From NCBI GenBank assembly GCA_913060675.1, contig CAJXUS010000005.1, positions 1 through 64,000 of the forward strand: a stretch of DNA of 64,000 nt, given 5' to 3'. This document shows, one piece after another, positions 46,753 to 55,228 of the stretch (positions within the stretch are counted from its first letter, which is position 1; each line of letters starts with the position of its first letter). The notes beneath the pieces were generated by a model, which saw nothing but the letters and a program-made list of their open reading frames with translations, ran no database searches and was not told the DNA's origin. The DNA is from an uncultured Rhodospirillales bacterium (lineage in GTDB: Bacteria; Pseudomonadota; Alphaproteobacteria; Kiloniellales; Kiloniellaceae). A program made the position numbers and the translations under genes.

Positions 46753-48621
46753 ATGCGTCGGATGCGCGAAGATGTACCCGAAACCGAGAGTGAGTCGAGC
46801 CAGCTCGACACCCTAAAAACACTTCTCCCCTATTTTTGGCCTGCGGATCGATTTGATCTTAAGGTTAGGATCATCGTTTGTTTTGGCCTCTTAATTCTTG
46901 CCAAACTGACGAATGTGTCTGTGCCCTATATTTTAAGAGGCGCAGTTGATGCCCTAAGTATTGATGAGCCCGGCTTACTGGTTGTGCCGTTAGGGATGCT
47001 CATTGCCTATGGCTTGGCGAGAGTTGGGGCCATTGCCTTTGATAATATTCGCGAAGGCCTCTTTGCCAAAGTGGTGCAAAATGCCATTCGCCGAGTTGCG
47101 TTGGTCACGTTTCGCCATTTGCATTCTTTGTCTCTCAGGTTTCATATCGAACGCAGAACAGGTGGTGTAACCCGCGCCATTGATCGCGGGACCAAGGGCA
47201 TCGAATTTATGCTCACGTTCTTGATGTTCAACGTGATACCAACCCTTCTTGAAATCGCGGTTGTTTGTATTTTGTTGTGGGTGTTGTTTGACTGGCGTTT
47301 TGCGGTCGTTCCCTTGGTCACGATCCTTGCCTACATTTTTTTAACGCTGCGGATTACAGAGTGGCGTATCACGCTCCGTCGAGACATGAATGCTGCTGAT
47401 AACGATGCTAATACTAAAGCCGTTGATAGCCTGCTCAATTTTGAAACAGTAAAATACTTCGGCAATGAAGAGCATGAAACCAAGCGATATGATAAGGGTC
47501 TCTCAGCTTATGAAGATGCCGCTATTCGCAGCCGAACCAGCCTCTCCAGCCTGAATATTATCCAATCTGGGGTGATCTCTATCGGGGCCAGCCTTATGAT
47601 GATCATGTCTGGTTATGGTGTCGTGTCTGGGGCTATGACCGTCGGCGATTTTGTTATGGTCAACGCGTATTTGTTACAGCTCGCGATGCCCCTTAATTTC
47701 CTTGGATTTGTCTATCGTGAAATTCGCCAAGCATTGATCGACATGCACACCATGTTCGAGCTTTTACATAAGGATCTCGAAATCAAGGATGTTTCGAATG
47801 CTTCTGAGCTCAAGGTAGATGGTGGGGAAATTCGCTTTGAGGACTGTTCATTTGGTTATGACGAGCGCCGACCTATCCTTAAGGGAGTGAGCTTTACGGT
47901 ACCCGCAGGTAAGAAGCTTGCCATTGTTGGATCTAGTGGTGCTGGTAAGTCGACGATTAGTAGGCTCTTGTTCCGGTTCTACAATCTCGATTCTGGAAAA
48001 GTGACCATTGATGGTCAGGATATCTCACAGGTACAACAGGCCTCTCTGCGCCAAGCCATCGGTATTGTGCCTCAGGATACGGTACTTTTTAACGACACAA
48101 TCTTTTATAATATTGCCTATGGTCGCCCTTCCGCGACCCGTGAAGAAGTTGAGGCCGCTGCGAAGTTGGCCAAGATACATGATTTTGTGGTGTCGTTACC
48201 TGATGGATATGATTCTACAGTTGGTGAGCGCGGGTTGAAATTATCTGGTGGAGAAAAACAGCGCGTTGCGATTGCGCGCACTGTTCTCAAGGACCCGGCT
48301 ATTATGTTGTTCGACGAGGCGACATCGGCTCTCGACAGTAAAACCGAGCAAGATATACAAGCCAGCCTCAACGATGTGTCTAAAGATCGAACGACGTTGG
48401 TGATCGCTCACCGACTTTCAACAGTCGTTGATGCTGATGAAATTATTGTTTTGGAGCAAGGACAGATTGCCGAACGTGGTACGCATAGCGCTCTGTTGGA
48501 AATGAATTGTCACTATGCGGAAATGTGGCGTCGCCAGTTGGAAGTGGCCCAGAAGGTTGCTGAGGTAGAAAAAGCTACTGAAGCAGAAGAAGGGATTGTT
48601 CAGATTGAAAAACAGCCATAA
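46753..48621 (+). CDS. ABC exporter of the Atm1/ABCB7/HMT1 type
   Basis: 622-residue half-transporter. Six membrane helices (about 35-330) are followed by an ATPase domain with Walker A GSSGAGKST, signature LSGGEKQRVAIARTV, Walker B IMLFDEATSALD and switch His in VIAHRLST. The relatives export glutathione-bound sulfur or metal conjugates and link to Fe-S or heavy-metal handling. N-terminal sequence (LPYFWPADRFDLKVRI) fits Atm1-like proteins. The ATG is four bases after the coiled-coil gene. The substrate is not shown. Confidence 0.93.
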   Translation: MRRMREDVPETESESSQLDTLKTLLPYFWPADRFDLKVRIIVCFGLLILAKLTNVSVPYILRGAVDALSIDEPGLLVVPLGMLIAYGLARVGAIAFDNIREGLFAKVVQNAIRRVALVTFRHLHSLSLRFHIERRTGGVTRAIDRGTKGIEFMLTFLMFNVIPTLLEIAVVCILLWVLFDWRFAVVPLVTILAYIFLTLRITEWRITLRRDMNAADNDANTKAVDSLLNFETVKYFGNEEHETKRYDKGLSAYEDAAIRSRTSLSSLNIIQSGVISIGASLMMIMSGYGVVSGAMTVGDFVMVNAYLLQLAMPLNFLGFVYREIRQALIDMHTMFELLHKDLEIKDVSNASELKVDGGEIRFEDCSFGYDERRPILKGVSFTVPAGKKLAIVGSSGAGKSTISRLLFRFYNLDSGKVTIDGQDISQVQQASLRQAIGIVPQDTVLFNDTIFYNIAYGRPSATREEVEAAAKLAKIHDFVVSLPDGYDSTVGERGLKLSGGEKQRVAIARTVLKDPAIMLFDEATSALDSKTEQDIQASLNDVSKDRTTLVIAHRLSTVVDADEIIVLEQGQIAERGTHSALLEMNCHYAEMWRRQLEVAQKVAEVEKATEAEEGIVQIEKQP

Positions 48622-48659
48622 ATAATGGGCATAACAAAAGCAGCCATGATAAAAAAAGC

Positions 48660-49649
48660 ATGACAAAAGAAAATTCTAAAGTAGCTAGCTTGGTCGATGG
48701 AATTTCCAAAAGAGACCGTAGATCCTTAGCGCGTGCGATCACTCTCATAGAATCAACGCGTACTGATCACAGAGAAGATGCTGATGCCCTGCTAGAGAAA
48801 ATCCTGCCCCACAGTGGCAATTCGATAAGGATTGGTATCTCGGGGGTTCCAGGGGTGGGGAAATCGACTTTTATCGAATCCTTTGGCATGCATTTGATTT
48901 CTGAAGGACACAGGGTCGCCGTTTTGGCGATTGACCCTTCGTCGCAAAGAACCGGGGGATCTATCCTTGGGGATAAAACGCGTATGGAGATTTTGTCCCG
49001 CCAGGAGGCTGCCTTTATTCGGCCTTCACCTGCGGGGGGAACCCTTGGCGGGGTCGCGCGGCGAACCCGAGAGGCAATGTTGCTATGTGAAGCCGCCGGG
49101 TTTGATGTGGTTCTTGTCGAGACAGTGGGGGTCGGCCAGTCAGAAACGGCTGTTTCTGAAATGGTTGATATGTTCTTGTTGCTTTTATTGCCAAGCGGCG
49201 GGGATGAATTGCAAGGCATTAAAAAAGGGATCATGGAACTGGCTGACATGGTTGTGGTCAACAAGTCAGACGGTGATCTGAAGCCTGCTGCAAATAGAGC
49301 TGCCGCAGAATATCATGCGGCTCTTGGTCTGATGCGCCCGTCTAGCCCTAATTGGAAACCAACGGTGAAGAAATGTTCCGCTCTGCATGATGAGGGGATC
49401 TCGGATGTATGGTTAGCGATTGAAGAGTTCCGCGCGAAGTTATGGTCAAGCCATGAGTTCCAAGACAAACGCGTTAGACAGTCGGTCTCTTGGATGTGGG
49501 AAGAGATTAAAGAATCGCTTCTGGTTGCATTTTGTGACAAGCACGAGGTTAAATCAGCTATGAGAACAATGGAATCCGATGTGATGGAAGGGCGTTTAGC
49601 TCCTGCGACGGCAGCACGAAAGCTCTTACAGCTATTTTCTAAAGCCTGA
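48660..49649 (+). CDS. meaB: MeaB/ArgK-type GTPase chaperone of methylmalonyl-CoA mutase
   Basis: A 329-residue G3E GTPase that protects and reloads B12-dependent methylmalonyl-CoA mutase. Walker A is GVPGVGKST (62-70), the switch region is VLVETVGVGQSE, and the guanine motif is VVNKSDGD. Length and motifs are typical. It is 38 bases after the ABC exporter, at the end of the putative scpA-coiled coil-exporter-meaB cluster, which makes the mutase association likely despite two intervening genes. Confidence 0.95.
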   Translation: MTKENSKVASLVDGISKRDRRSLARAITLIESTRTDHREDADALLEKILPHSGNSIRIGISGVPGVGKSTFIESFGMHLISEGHRVAVLAIDPSSQRTGGSILGDKTRMEILSRQEAAFIRPSPAGGTLGGVARRTREAMLLCEAAGFDVVLVETVGVGQSETAVSEMVDMFLLLLLPSGGDELQGIKKGIMELADMVVVNKSDGDLKPAANRAAAEYHAALGLMRPSSPNWKPTVKKCSALHDEGISDVWLAIEEFRAKLWSSHEFQDKRVRQSVSWMWEEIKESLLVAFCDKHEVKSAMRTMESDVMEGRLAPATAARKLLQLFSKA

Positions 49650-49697
49650 GTAAGAAGTGAAATAGCGGATATGATTAGATTTGAGCTGAATCTCACC

Positions 49698-49727
49698 GAT
49701 TCTTGATGATTCTTACTGATTCTTTCT
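49698..49727. repeat. Three 10-bp tandem repeats before the rpmB promoter
   Basis: GATTCTTGAT, GATTCTTACT and GATTCTTTCT lie head to tail with the GATTCTT core exactly every 10 bases, so all copies face the same side of the helix. A TTGACC box (49745-49750) follows 17 bases later. The site could bind a regulator of rpmB; no known factor matches. Confidence 0.7.
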
Positions 49728-49839
49728 GGGAATCGTCCTTTTGCCTTGACCCCTAGGCCCCTGTGTCCTAAAACTCGCGCCGAGCCGGAATACTGGCATG
49801 AGATTTTTTATTATTCATTGAGATTACAGGATTAGAACC

Positions 49840-50136
49840 ATGGCACGCCGTTGTGACTTTACTGGTAAAGAAGTGCAGACTGGCAACAATGTGAGCCACG
49901 CCAAGAATAGAACTCGGCGTCGGTTCCTGCCAAATCTTCAAAAAGCTTCAATGTTGAGCGACGTTCTTGGTCAAGTTGTCCAATTCCGTCTGACTACAGC
50001 AGCTATTCGCACCATTGAAAAACGCGGTGGTCTTGACGCATTCTTGATGTCAACTCCAGCAACTTCATTGGGCAAAAAAGCTCGCGAAATGAAAAAGCGC
50101 GTTCAGAATGCTATGGTTGCCAAAGCAGCTGAATAA
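49840..50136 (+). CDS. rpmB: 50S ribosomal protein L28
   Basis: 98-residue ribosomal protein starting MARRCDFTGKEVQTGNNVSHAKNRT, the standard L28 N-terminus, with the conserved RRFLPNLQKAS following. Only one Cys remains and the CxxC zinc pair of some L28 forms is absent. It stands alone with its own promoter region and a terminator directly downstream. Confidence 0.98.
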   Translation: MARRCDFTGKEVQTGNNVSHAKNRTRRRFLPNLQKASMLSDVLGQVVQFRLTTAAIRTIEKRGGLDAFLMSTPATSLGKKAREMKKRVQNAMVAKAAE

Positions 50137-51233
50137 GTCGACTTATTCTTAGAGCAGCCCGTTGTGCGCAAGCCAACGGGCTTTCTTTGTTTTTGGTTCA
50201 TTTTTGAGTTTTGTTCGTCGATCTCAAACATTAATAATAATGTATCTTGGGTGAAGCTCAGATTATCATCCGATATTAAATAGATAAGTGTCTCACCATT
50301 AGCCCCTAAGCGGCTGCTGATGCCTTCCATATTGTCTATGGTGTACTGATCCTCAAAATTAGCAAGAACGCGACCCTCCATGATTTTACCAGGTTGTACC
50401 TGTTCTGCTGGAAAAATTCTGAGGCTCGCTTTAAAGCCCTCAAGAAATGAAAAGCTTCTTTCCAGTAAAAGAAGGTCCCCTTTTGGCGTTACACTTAACC
50501 CAGTGGGGAGAAGGTTGCCATTTGGCTTCAGATATATAGAGCCCCAACTATATTGATCCCATAGGAATGCCTGGATCAGTTTTTCCGGAGACTGTCGATC
50601 CGGGTGTGGATCAGGTGTATCTACGCGTTCAGGGATGGCCAACAGGCAACCGCCGGGAAGCCAGGTTAAGGCCTCTATGCCTCTGTTGTTGGAGCTATTG
50701 ATAAATGCATCTGGAAAGGGAATGGCTTCTGCAGCTGTTTCTAAAGGGCCAGGGTATTTTAAAATTCTGTGATGGCGCTCAAAGCTGATATAAACGGCAC
50801 CGTCTTCAGCGATGGCGATTGATTCACTATCTCGGTCTTTCTTCCGTGTAAGGGCGGTTCCCTCTATTCCAGTAAGAGAAGATAGCAGCCCCCGCGAAAG
50901 CGAAAGCAGGTCACCGCCTTGATCATAGCCAAGGCGACCTTTGAACCAGAGGCCTTTGTCGGTTACGGCTAACATTGTTTTCCCATCGGGCGATATTTCC
51001 AAGCCTGATAGTCCACCGAAGCGTTGATGAGTAGAAGAAACTCTTAGACCTCCGCGCCAGATGAGATCGCCATATTTCATTTTTGGTTGAGATGTGTTTG
51101 AAAATGAAACAGCTTCGACTGTTAATGGAATTTGTGCCGAGTGTAAGACAGCAAGATTTCGATCCTGATAGCTGATGAAAACAGTAATCATTGCTGAAAT
51201 AATGGCTGCAATGTAAAGGGTTCTTAAAGTCAT
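50103..51233 (-). CDS. Esterase-like phytase-family protein
   Basis: 376 residues of the PF13449 (esterase-like activity of phytase) beta-propeller-like family. It begins with a signal or anchor helix (about 4-21), then repeated strand motifs such as FGGLSGLEISPDGKTMLAVTDKG and DSESIAIAEDGAVYISFE, and NRGIEALTWLPGG. The enzymatic role is unknown and secretion is likely. The final 35 residues read through the rpmB terminator and the last 34 bases of rpmB; relatives usually end near LLMFEID, so this tail looks extra and its stop codon may be recently lost. Confidence 0.85.
   Translation of the reverse strand: MTLRTLYIAAIISAMITVFISYQDRNLAVLHSAQIPLTVEAVSFSNTSQPKMKYGDLIWRGGLRVSSTHQRFGGLSGLEISPDGKTMLAVTDKGLWFKGRLGYDQGGDLLSLSRGLLSSLTGIEGTALTRKKDRDSESIAIAEDGAVYISFERHHRILKYPGPLETAAEAIPFPDAFINSSNNRGIEALTWLPGGCLLAIPERVDTPDPHPDRQSPEKLIQAFLWDQYSWGSIYLKPNGNLLPTGLSVTPKGDLLLLERSFSFLEGFKASLRIFPAEQVQPGKIMEGRVLANFEDQYTIDNMEGISSRLGANGETLIYLISDDNLSFTQDTLLLMFEIDEQNSKMNQKQRKPVGLRTTGCSKNKSTYSAALATIAF
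50156..50190 (+). terminator. rpmB terminator
   Basis: AGCCCGTTG (50156-50164) and CAACGGGCT (50174-50182) form a perfect 9-bp stem with a 9-base loop, followed by TTCTTTGTTTTTG. It lies 19 bases after the rpmB stop and inside the convergent gene's coding tail. Confidence 0.92.
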
Positions 51234-51390
51234 GTTTATTCCCGTTTTACGTGCTTTAATCCTGACACTGAAACGTTAAACATTCTTTATGATTCTCAGG
51301 TGAAATACCTGTGACTATTATAAGGCAATGTAATTGCTGAAAAAATAAATTAAATAAAAATTATCCACCAGAGTCGGTACTTTAAAGGTG

Positions 51391-52182
51391 TTAAAGAGAC
51401 GTCATAAAAGCGGTTTGATCAACTTTGTTTTCATGGATTTTAGTGACCTTACAGTTAAAAGTATCAGAGAGTATGTGAGTGTCCATAACCTTTTCCGTTG
51501 GGCCGCTACTAACCAATGAGCCATTTGAAATAATGGCAACCTCGTCGCAATAGAGGGCTGCTTGGTTAAGGTCATGCAGGATTGCTAGAGTTGCTGTATT
51601 ATTATCGTGACATTGCTGACGGGCCGCTTTTAAAACGGCGTGTTGATGGGCGATATCTAATCCAGCGGTTGGTTCGTCGAGAAGAAGGTATTTAGCTGTA
51701 CAATCCCCGACCAATCCCATTGTTTGCGCAAGGGCGCGAGCTAGCTGTACACGCTGTTTTTCACCCCCAGAAAGAACAGAATATGATCGTTCTGCCAAGT
51801 GTCGCACGTCAGTTAGAGCCATAGCCCTTTCAACCGAAATGCGATTAACAAAGGGGGTGCAAAGTTTCTCATAGGGCCATCTTCCCATTGCAATAACTGA
51901 TCTGGAAGAGAAAGGAAAAGCCAACTGAGAAGCCTGGGGCATGACGGCCCGCCGCTTGGCTAAAGCTTCGTCTTTCCAGTGCCTGAGAGGCGTTTCATCT
52001 AGTTTAATTGTTCCCTCAGAAGGATGGATTTCTCCAGATAGGACTTTTAGAAGGGTCGATTTTCCTGCGCCGTTAGGGCCAAGAATACCAAGGAACATGC
52101 CAGGCTTAAGCTCAAGATTTATGTCTTTGAGCAAAACACTTTGTCCGATACGAACACTAATGGAAGTTGCTTTGAGGGTCAC
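51391..52182 (-). CDS. hmuV: Heme ABC transporter, ATP-binding protein
   Basis: 263-residue ATPase of the heme/iron-siderophore importer. Walker A is GPNGAGKSTLL, signature LSGGEKQRVQLARALAQ, Walker B LLLDEPTAGLD and the switch His is in ILHDLNQA. It energises HmuU. Its ATG overlaps the hmuU stop by four bases. It is the last gene of the heme operon. Confidence 0.94.
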   Translation of the reverse strand: MTLKATSISVRIGQSVLLKDINLELKPGMFLGILGPNGAGKSTLLKVLSGEIHPSEGTIKLDETPLRHWKDEALAKRRAVMPQASQLAFPFSSRSVIAMGRWPYEKLCTPFVNRISVERAMALTDVRHLAERSYSVLSGGEKQRVQLARALAQTMGLVGDCTAKYLLLDEPTAGLDIAHQHAVLKAARQQCHDNNTATLAILHDLNQAALYCDEVAIISNGSLVSSGPTEKVMDTHILSDTFNCKVTKIHENKVDQTAFMTSL

Positions 52183-53264
52183 AGGCGCCGCCTTTTGAAT
52201 TCTCGAAAAAGAAGGACAAAGAAAAATGGTCCTCCGATAAAGCTGGTAACAAGGCCGATTGGAAGCTCGGCAGGAAGGACAATGTTTCGTGCAATTGTAT
52301 CGGCGACAATAATGAGTAATGCGCCGATCAAAGCTGACGCAGGCAAGACAAAACGATTGTCAGCTCCGCCAATGAGGCGGGCTAAATGAGGGGCAATTAA
52401 TCCAATAAAGCCAATCATCCCAGCTGCTGCAACAGCCGCACCAGTGGCACAGGCAGCGGCTAAGGCTGCTTGTCGCTTGATACTCTCGGTTCGAATTCCA
52501 AGATGTTTGGCCTCGGTCTCTCCAAGGAGGAAAAGGTTCAAGGGGCTGGAGAGACGTAACAACAATATGGATGCCACTACCATGATCGCTATCGATGGCC
52601 AGGTTGCCTTTCCGGCTCCCGATAGGCTCCCCATGCTCCAGAATGTAAGGGATCTAAGTTCTGTATCATCGGCGAGATAGGTTAGCAGGCCAATGATGGA
52701 ACCTACAATTGCTGTGACGGCAATACCCATTAACAGCATCATAGAGACATCTGTTGAGCCACCTCTGCTCGCCAATTGATATATTAATACTGTAATCGAA
52801 AGGCTGCCAACAAAGGCGGCGATTGGCAGAGCAAAGTTCTTTGTGAGCTCAAGAAAAGAGGCGAAGAAAGTATCCCCAAGCACAATAATACTCACCACAG
52901 CGAGTGCCGCACCAGAGGACACGCCAATGAGGCCAGGATCAGCAAGAGGGTTTCTAAATAGGCTTTGCAGGACGCCACCGGAAAGCGCGAGTGACATCCC
53001 GATGACAAGGCCAAGGGCAGTACGGGGTAATCTGATGGCTTCAAGAATGAGGATTTCTTGAGGTTCGAGGTGGGATTCAGTTAGGCCCAGATAGGAAAAA
53101 AAATGTTCGACACTCGATGAGATGGAAATGGGGACGCCGCCTAAACCTAACGAAATAAAAATTGCCCCCAAAAGAGCAACCCCGAGGAACGGCAATATCC
53201 ACATCTGCGGGCGGCCCTCGCGTTTTTTCCGTAGTAATCGTTGCGCTGAAATTGAAAATGACAT
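52179..53264 (-). CDS. hmuU: Heme ABC transporter permease
   Basis: 361-residue FecCD-type permease with about nine to ten hydrophobic segments, including ALSGGVLQSLFRNPLADPGLIGVSSG, the characteristic family motif near residue 95, and AAGMIGFIGLIAPHLAR later. It moves heme from HmuT into the cytoplasm. It starts 44 bases after the hmuT stop and overlaps hmuV. Confidence 0.95.
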   Translation of the reverse strand: MSFSISAQRLLRKKREGRPQMWILPFLGVALLGAIFISLGLGGVPISISSSVEHFFSYLGLTESHLEPQEILILEAIRLPRTALGLVIGMSLALSGGVLQSLFRNPLADPGLIGVSSGAALAVVSIIVLGDTFFASFLELTKNFALPIAAFVGSLSITVLIYQLASRGGSTDVSMMLLMGIAVTAIVGSIIGLLTYLADDTELRSLTFWSMGSLSGAGKATWPSIAIMVVASILLLRLSSPLNLFLLGETEAKHLGIRTESIKRQAALAAACATGAAVAAAGMIGFIGLIAPHLARLIGGADNRFVLPASALIGALLIIVADTIARNIVLPAELPIGLVTSFIGGPFFFVLLFREFKRRRL

Positions 53265-53308
53265 GAGTCGTAAGATCTTTTTTATGTGCTTTTTATGAGG
53301 ACATTGGT

Positions 53309-54181
53309 TTAGGGAACTGGCTTGAATAATTGTGAGCTCAATTCTTGTATCGCATTGGGTGTTCTGGGGCCGAGGCCAAGTAGAAGAGTACCGTCGAGTG
53401 TTAAGACGCGGTTTTCTTTCACAGCGTTTAGTTGACCAAGGATAGGATCGTTTTGCAGTTCAAAAACGCCACCTGCTTGATCAAGAGTACGCTGAGATAG
53501 CAAGATATAATCGGGCGAATTGGAAACCATATATTCACTCGAAAGCGGCTTAAATCCCTTGAGATCCGCAGCTGAATTTATTGCTCCAGTGTAGCGAATA
53601 ATGGTGTCTATCGCCGTGTCTTTCCCTGCAGTCATTAGATTGCCATGCCCCGTATTGAGCAGGAATAAGACAGAGGGACGAGATGTTTGTGCATTTGCAA
53701 ACTTTAGTTGTTGTTTTAGTTTTTCTTTAATTTCGGTCCCTAGCGAAGAGCTCGAACTTGTGCGATTGAATACCCCTGAGATTATGTCGATGCCTTGCAC
53801 AATCTGATCTGGAGTGACGAGTTCAGGTACGCGGGTTACTGAAACTCCTACGCTTTCTATCGCCTCTAACACATGGTCCGGGCCAGATCCTTCCAGTGCA
53901 ATAATATGATCGGGGGCGAGACTTAGTAACCCTTCAACTGAAAGCTGACGCATATAGCCTACTTTAGGAAGAATGAAGGTTCTCTCTGGGTATTTACTGG
54001 TGGTATCAGTGGCAATGATCTTTCCTCCTTCACCCAAGGCAAAGACGATTTCTGTCACGGGGCCACCGATAGTGATGATTTTCTTGGGAGAAGTATTCTC
54101 GCCAAGAGATTGAGTGCTAATCGTGAGGGCGAGGATGAGGGCAATAAAGCCAGTAGTGGTTTTGACGAATATATTTATCAT
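53309..54181 (-). CDS. hmuT: Periplasmic heme-binding protein
   Basis: 290 residues with a signal peptide (about 1-27) and a class III binding-protein fold. The segment VGYMRQLSVEGLLSLAPDHII carries the tyrosine that in ShuT and PhuT is the axial heme ligand, so heme binding is well supported. It hands heme to HmuUV. One base separates it from the exbD stop, which implies translational coupling. Confidence 0.93.
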   Translation of the reverse strand: MINIFVKTTTGFIALILALTISTQSLGENTSPKKIITIGGPVTEIVFALGEGGKIIATDTTSKYPERTFILPKVGYMRQLSVEGLLSLAPDHIIALEGSGPDHVLEAIESVGVSVTRVPELVTPDQIVQGIDIISGVFNRTSSSSSLGTEIKEKLKQQLKFANAQTSRPSVLFLLNTGHGNLMTAGKDTAIDTIIRYTGAINSAADLKGFKPLSSEYMVSNSPDYILLSQRTLDQAGGVFELQNDPILGQLNAVKENRVLTLDGTLLLGLGPRTPNAIQELSSQLFKPVP

Positions 54182-54182
54182 C

Positions 54183-54611
54183 TCAGGGTTCCAGGAGTAT
54201 TTCAGCAGCTGTTCGTCCTTGAGTTTCCAAGAAGGACAGGACCTGAACTAGGTTTTCGATAGATGCTGATTTGTCGCCAGCAATAACGACGGGAAGATCT
54301 GGTGCTTGCTGAAGACTAGTTTGTAAGGCTTTGCGCATGTCTTTCCAGTTCTGAAAAGAATTGCCATCCAGTTCCCAAAGAGATGTTTGATCATCCTTTG
54401 GGTTTCTAAGTGTAATTATAATCGCGCTGCTCGATACTTGTTTCAAAACAGTTTCTTGTGGTTGAGGGAGATCGACCTCAATTGAAAAGTTTGCGCTGTT
54501 GGCGGTGAGGATCAAAAATACTAGTAAGATAAAAAGCACATCTAACATCGGCGTCAAATCGGGCAGAAGACTATCTGTTTCAGAGGCGTGATCTGTTGAG
54601 AGCTCTATCAT
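54183..54611 (-). CDS. exbD: ExbD/TolR-type energy-transduction protein
   Basis: 142-residue inner-membrane protein with one hydrophobic segment (about 20-40, PMLDVLFILLVFLILTANSA) containing the proton-carrying aspartate at position 24 within DLTPMLDVLF. It works with ExbB to drive TonB from the proton motive force. Overlaps exbB by four bases. Its presence inside the heme operon indicates a dedicated motor. Confidence 0.92.
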   Translation of the reverse strand: MIELSTDHASETDSLLPDLTPMLDVLFILLVFLILTANSANFSIEVDLPQPQETVLKQVSSSAIIITLRNPKDDQTSLWELDGNSFQNWKDMRKALQTSLQQAPDLPVVIAGDKSASIENLVQVLSFLETQGRTAAEILLEP

Positions 54612-55228
54612 GCTTGGTATTGAAGGTTCGGAGTTAAGTTTTGAGTTTTAGAGATTGCCAAAGACAGACGGCTCAGAGATAGGCTTAAACTTTCAATATG
54701 CCTGTCAGCTAAAATTCGAAACCCATGTGCGCCCAATAGTGTAGGCAGAGCTATGCAAAGACCAACCGCGGTCGTCAACATCGCTTGTGATATACCTTCA
54801 GCAAGCATGGCCGGATGTATTGGGCCATCTTGGATCGCAATGACCTGAAAAGCATTAATCATGCCGAGTACGGTGCCTAGAAGACCAAGAAGAGGGCTGA
54901 GAACAGCGATTAACATCATCAAGCGCAAGCCGTACTTAAGCTTTGTTGCATAAGTTCTGAGCCAGATTTTTAGAGCTTCCTCACGGTGGGTAACTGGAGA
55001 TTCGTAAGTAGTAAGGGCGACAGTTACAGCGGGGCTAAGCTCGTTATCTTTTTGTGCAAGGTCTTCTAAATAACCCCGATCCGCTGTCTCAAATAGTTCT
55101 GTTGTGCCATGGCGGAACCGGCCAAAAAAAATCGTTCTCTCTAGCAAAAGGATCACAGCAATAAAGGAGAATATAAGCAAGGGCCAGCCAACTGGCCCAA
55201 GCTTATTAAACAATTCAGGAAACGTCAT
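54608..55228 (-). CDS. exbB: ExbB/MotA/TolQ-type proton channel protein
   Basis: 206 residues with three membrane segments: one near the N-terminus (VGWPLLIFSFIAVILLLERT) and two near residues 105-180 (LLGLLGTVLGMINAF, AMLTTAVGLCIALPTLLGA). This is the ExbB topology. It partners ExbD and TonB to power the heme receptor. It overlaps hmuS upstream and exbD downstream by four bases each. Confidence 0.93.
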   Translation of the reverse strand: MTFPELFNKLGPVGWPLLIFSFIAVILLLERTIFFGRFRHGTTELFETADRGYLEDLAQKDNELSPAVTVALTTYESPVTHREEALKIWLRTYATKLKYGLRLMMLIAVLSPLLGLLGTVLGMINAFQVIAIQDGPIHPAMLAEGISQAMLTTAVGLCIALPTLLGAHGFRILADRHIESLSLSLSRLSLAISKTQNLTPNLQYQA

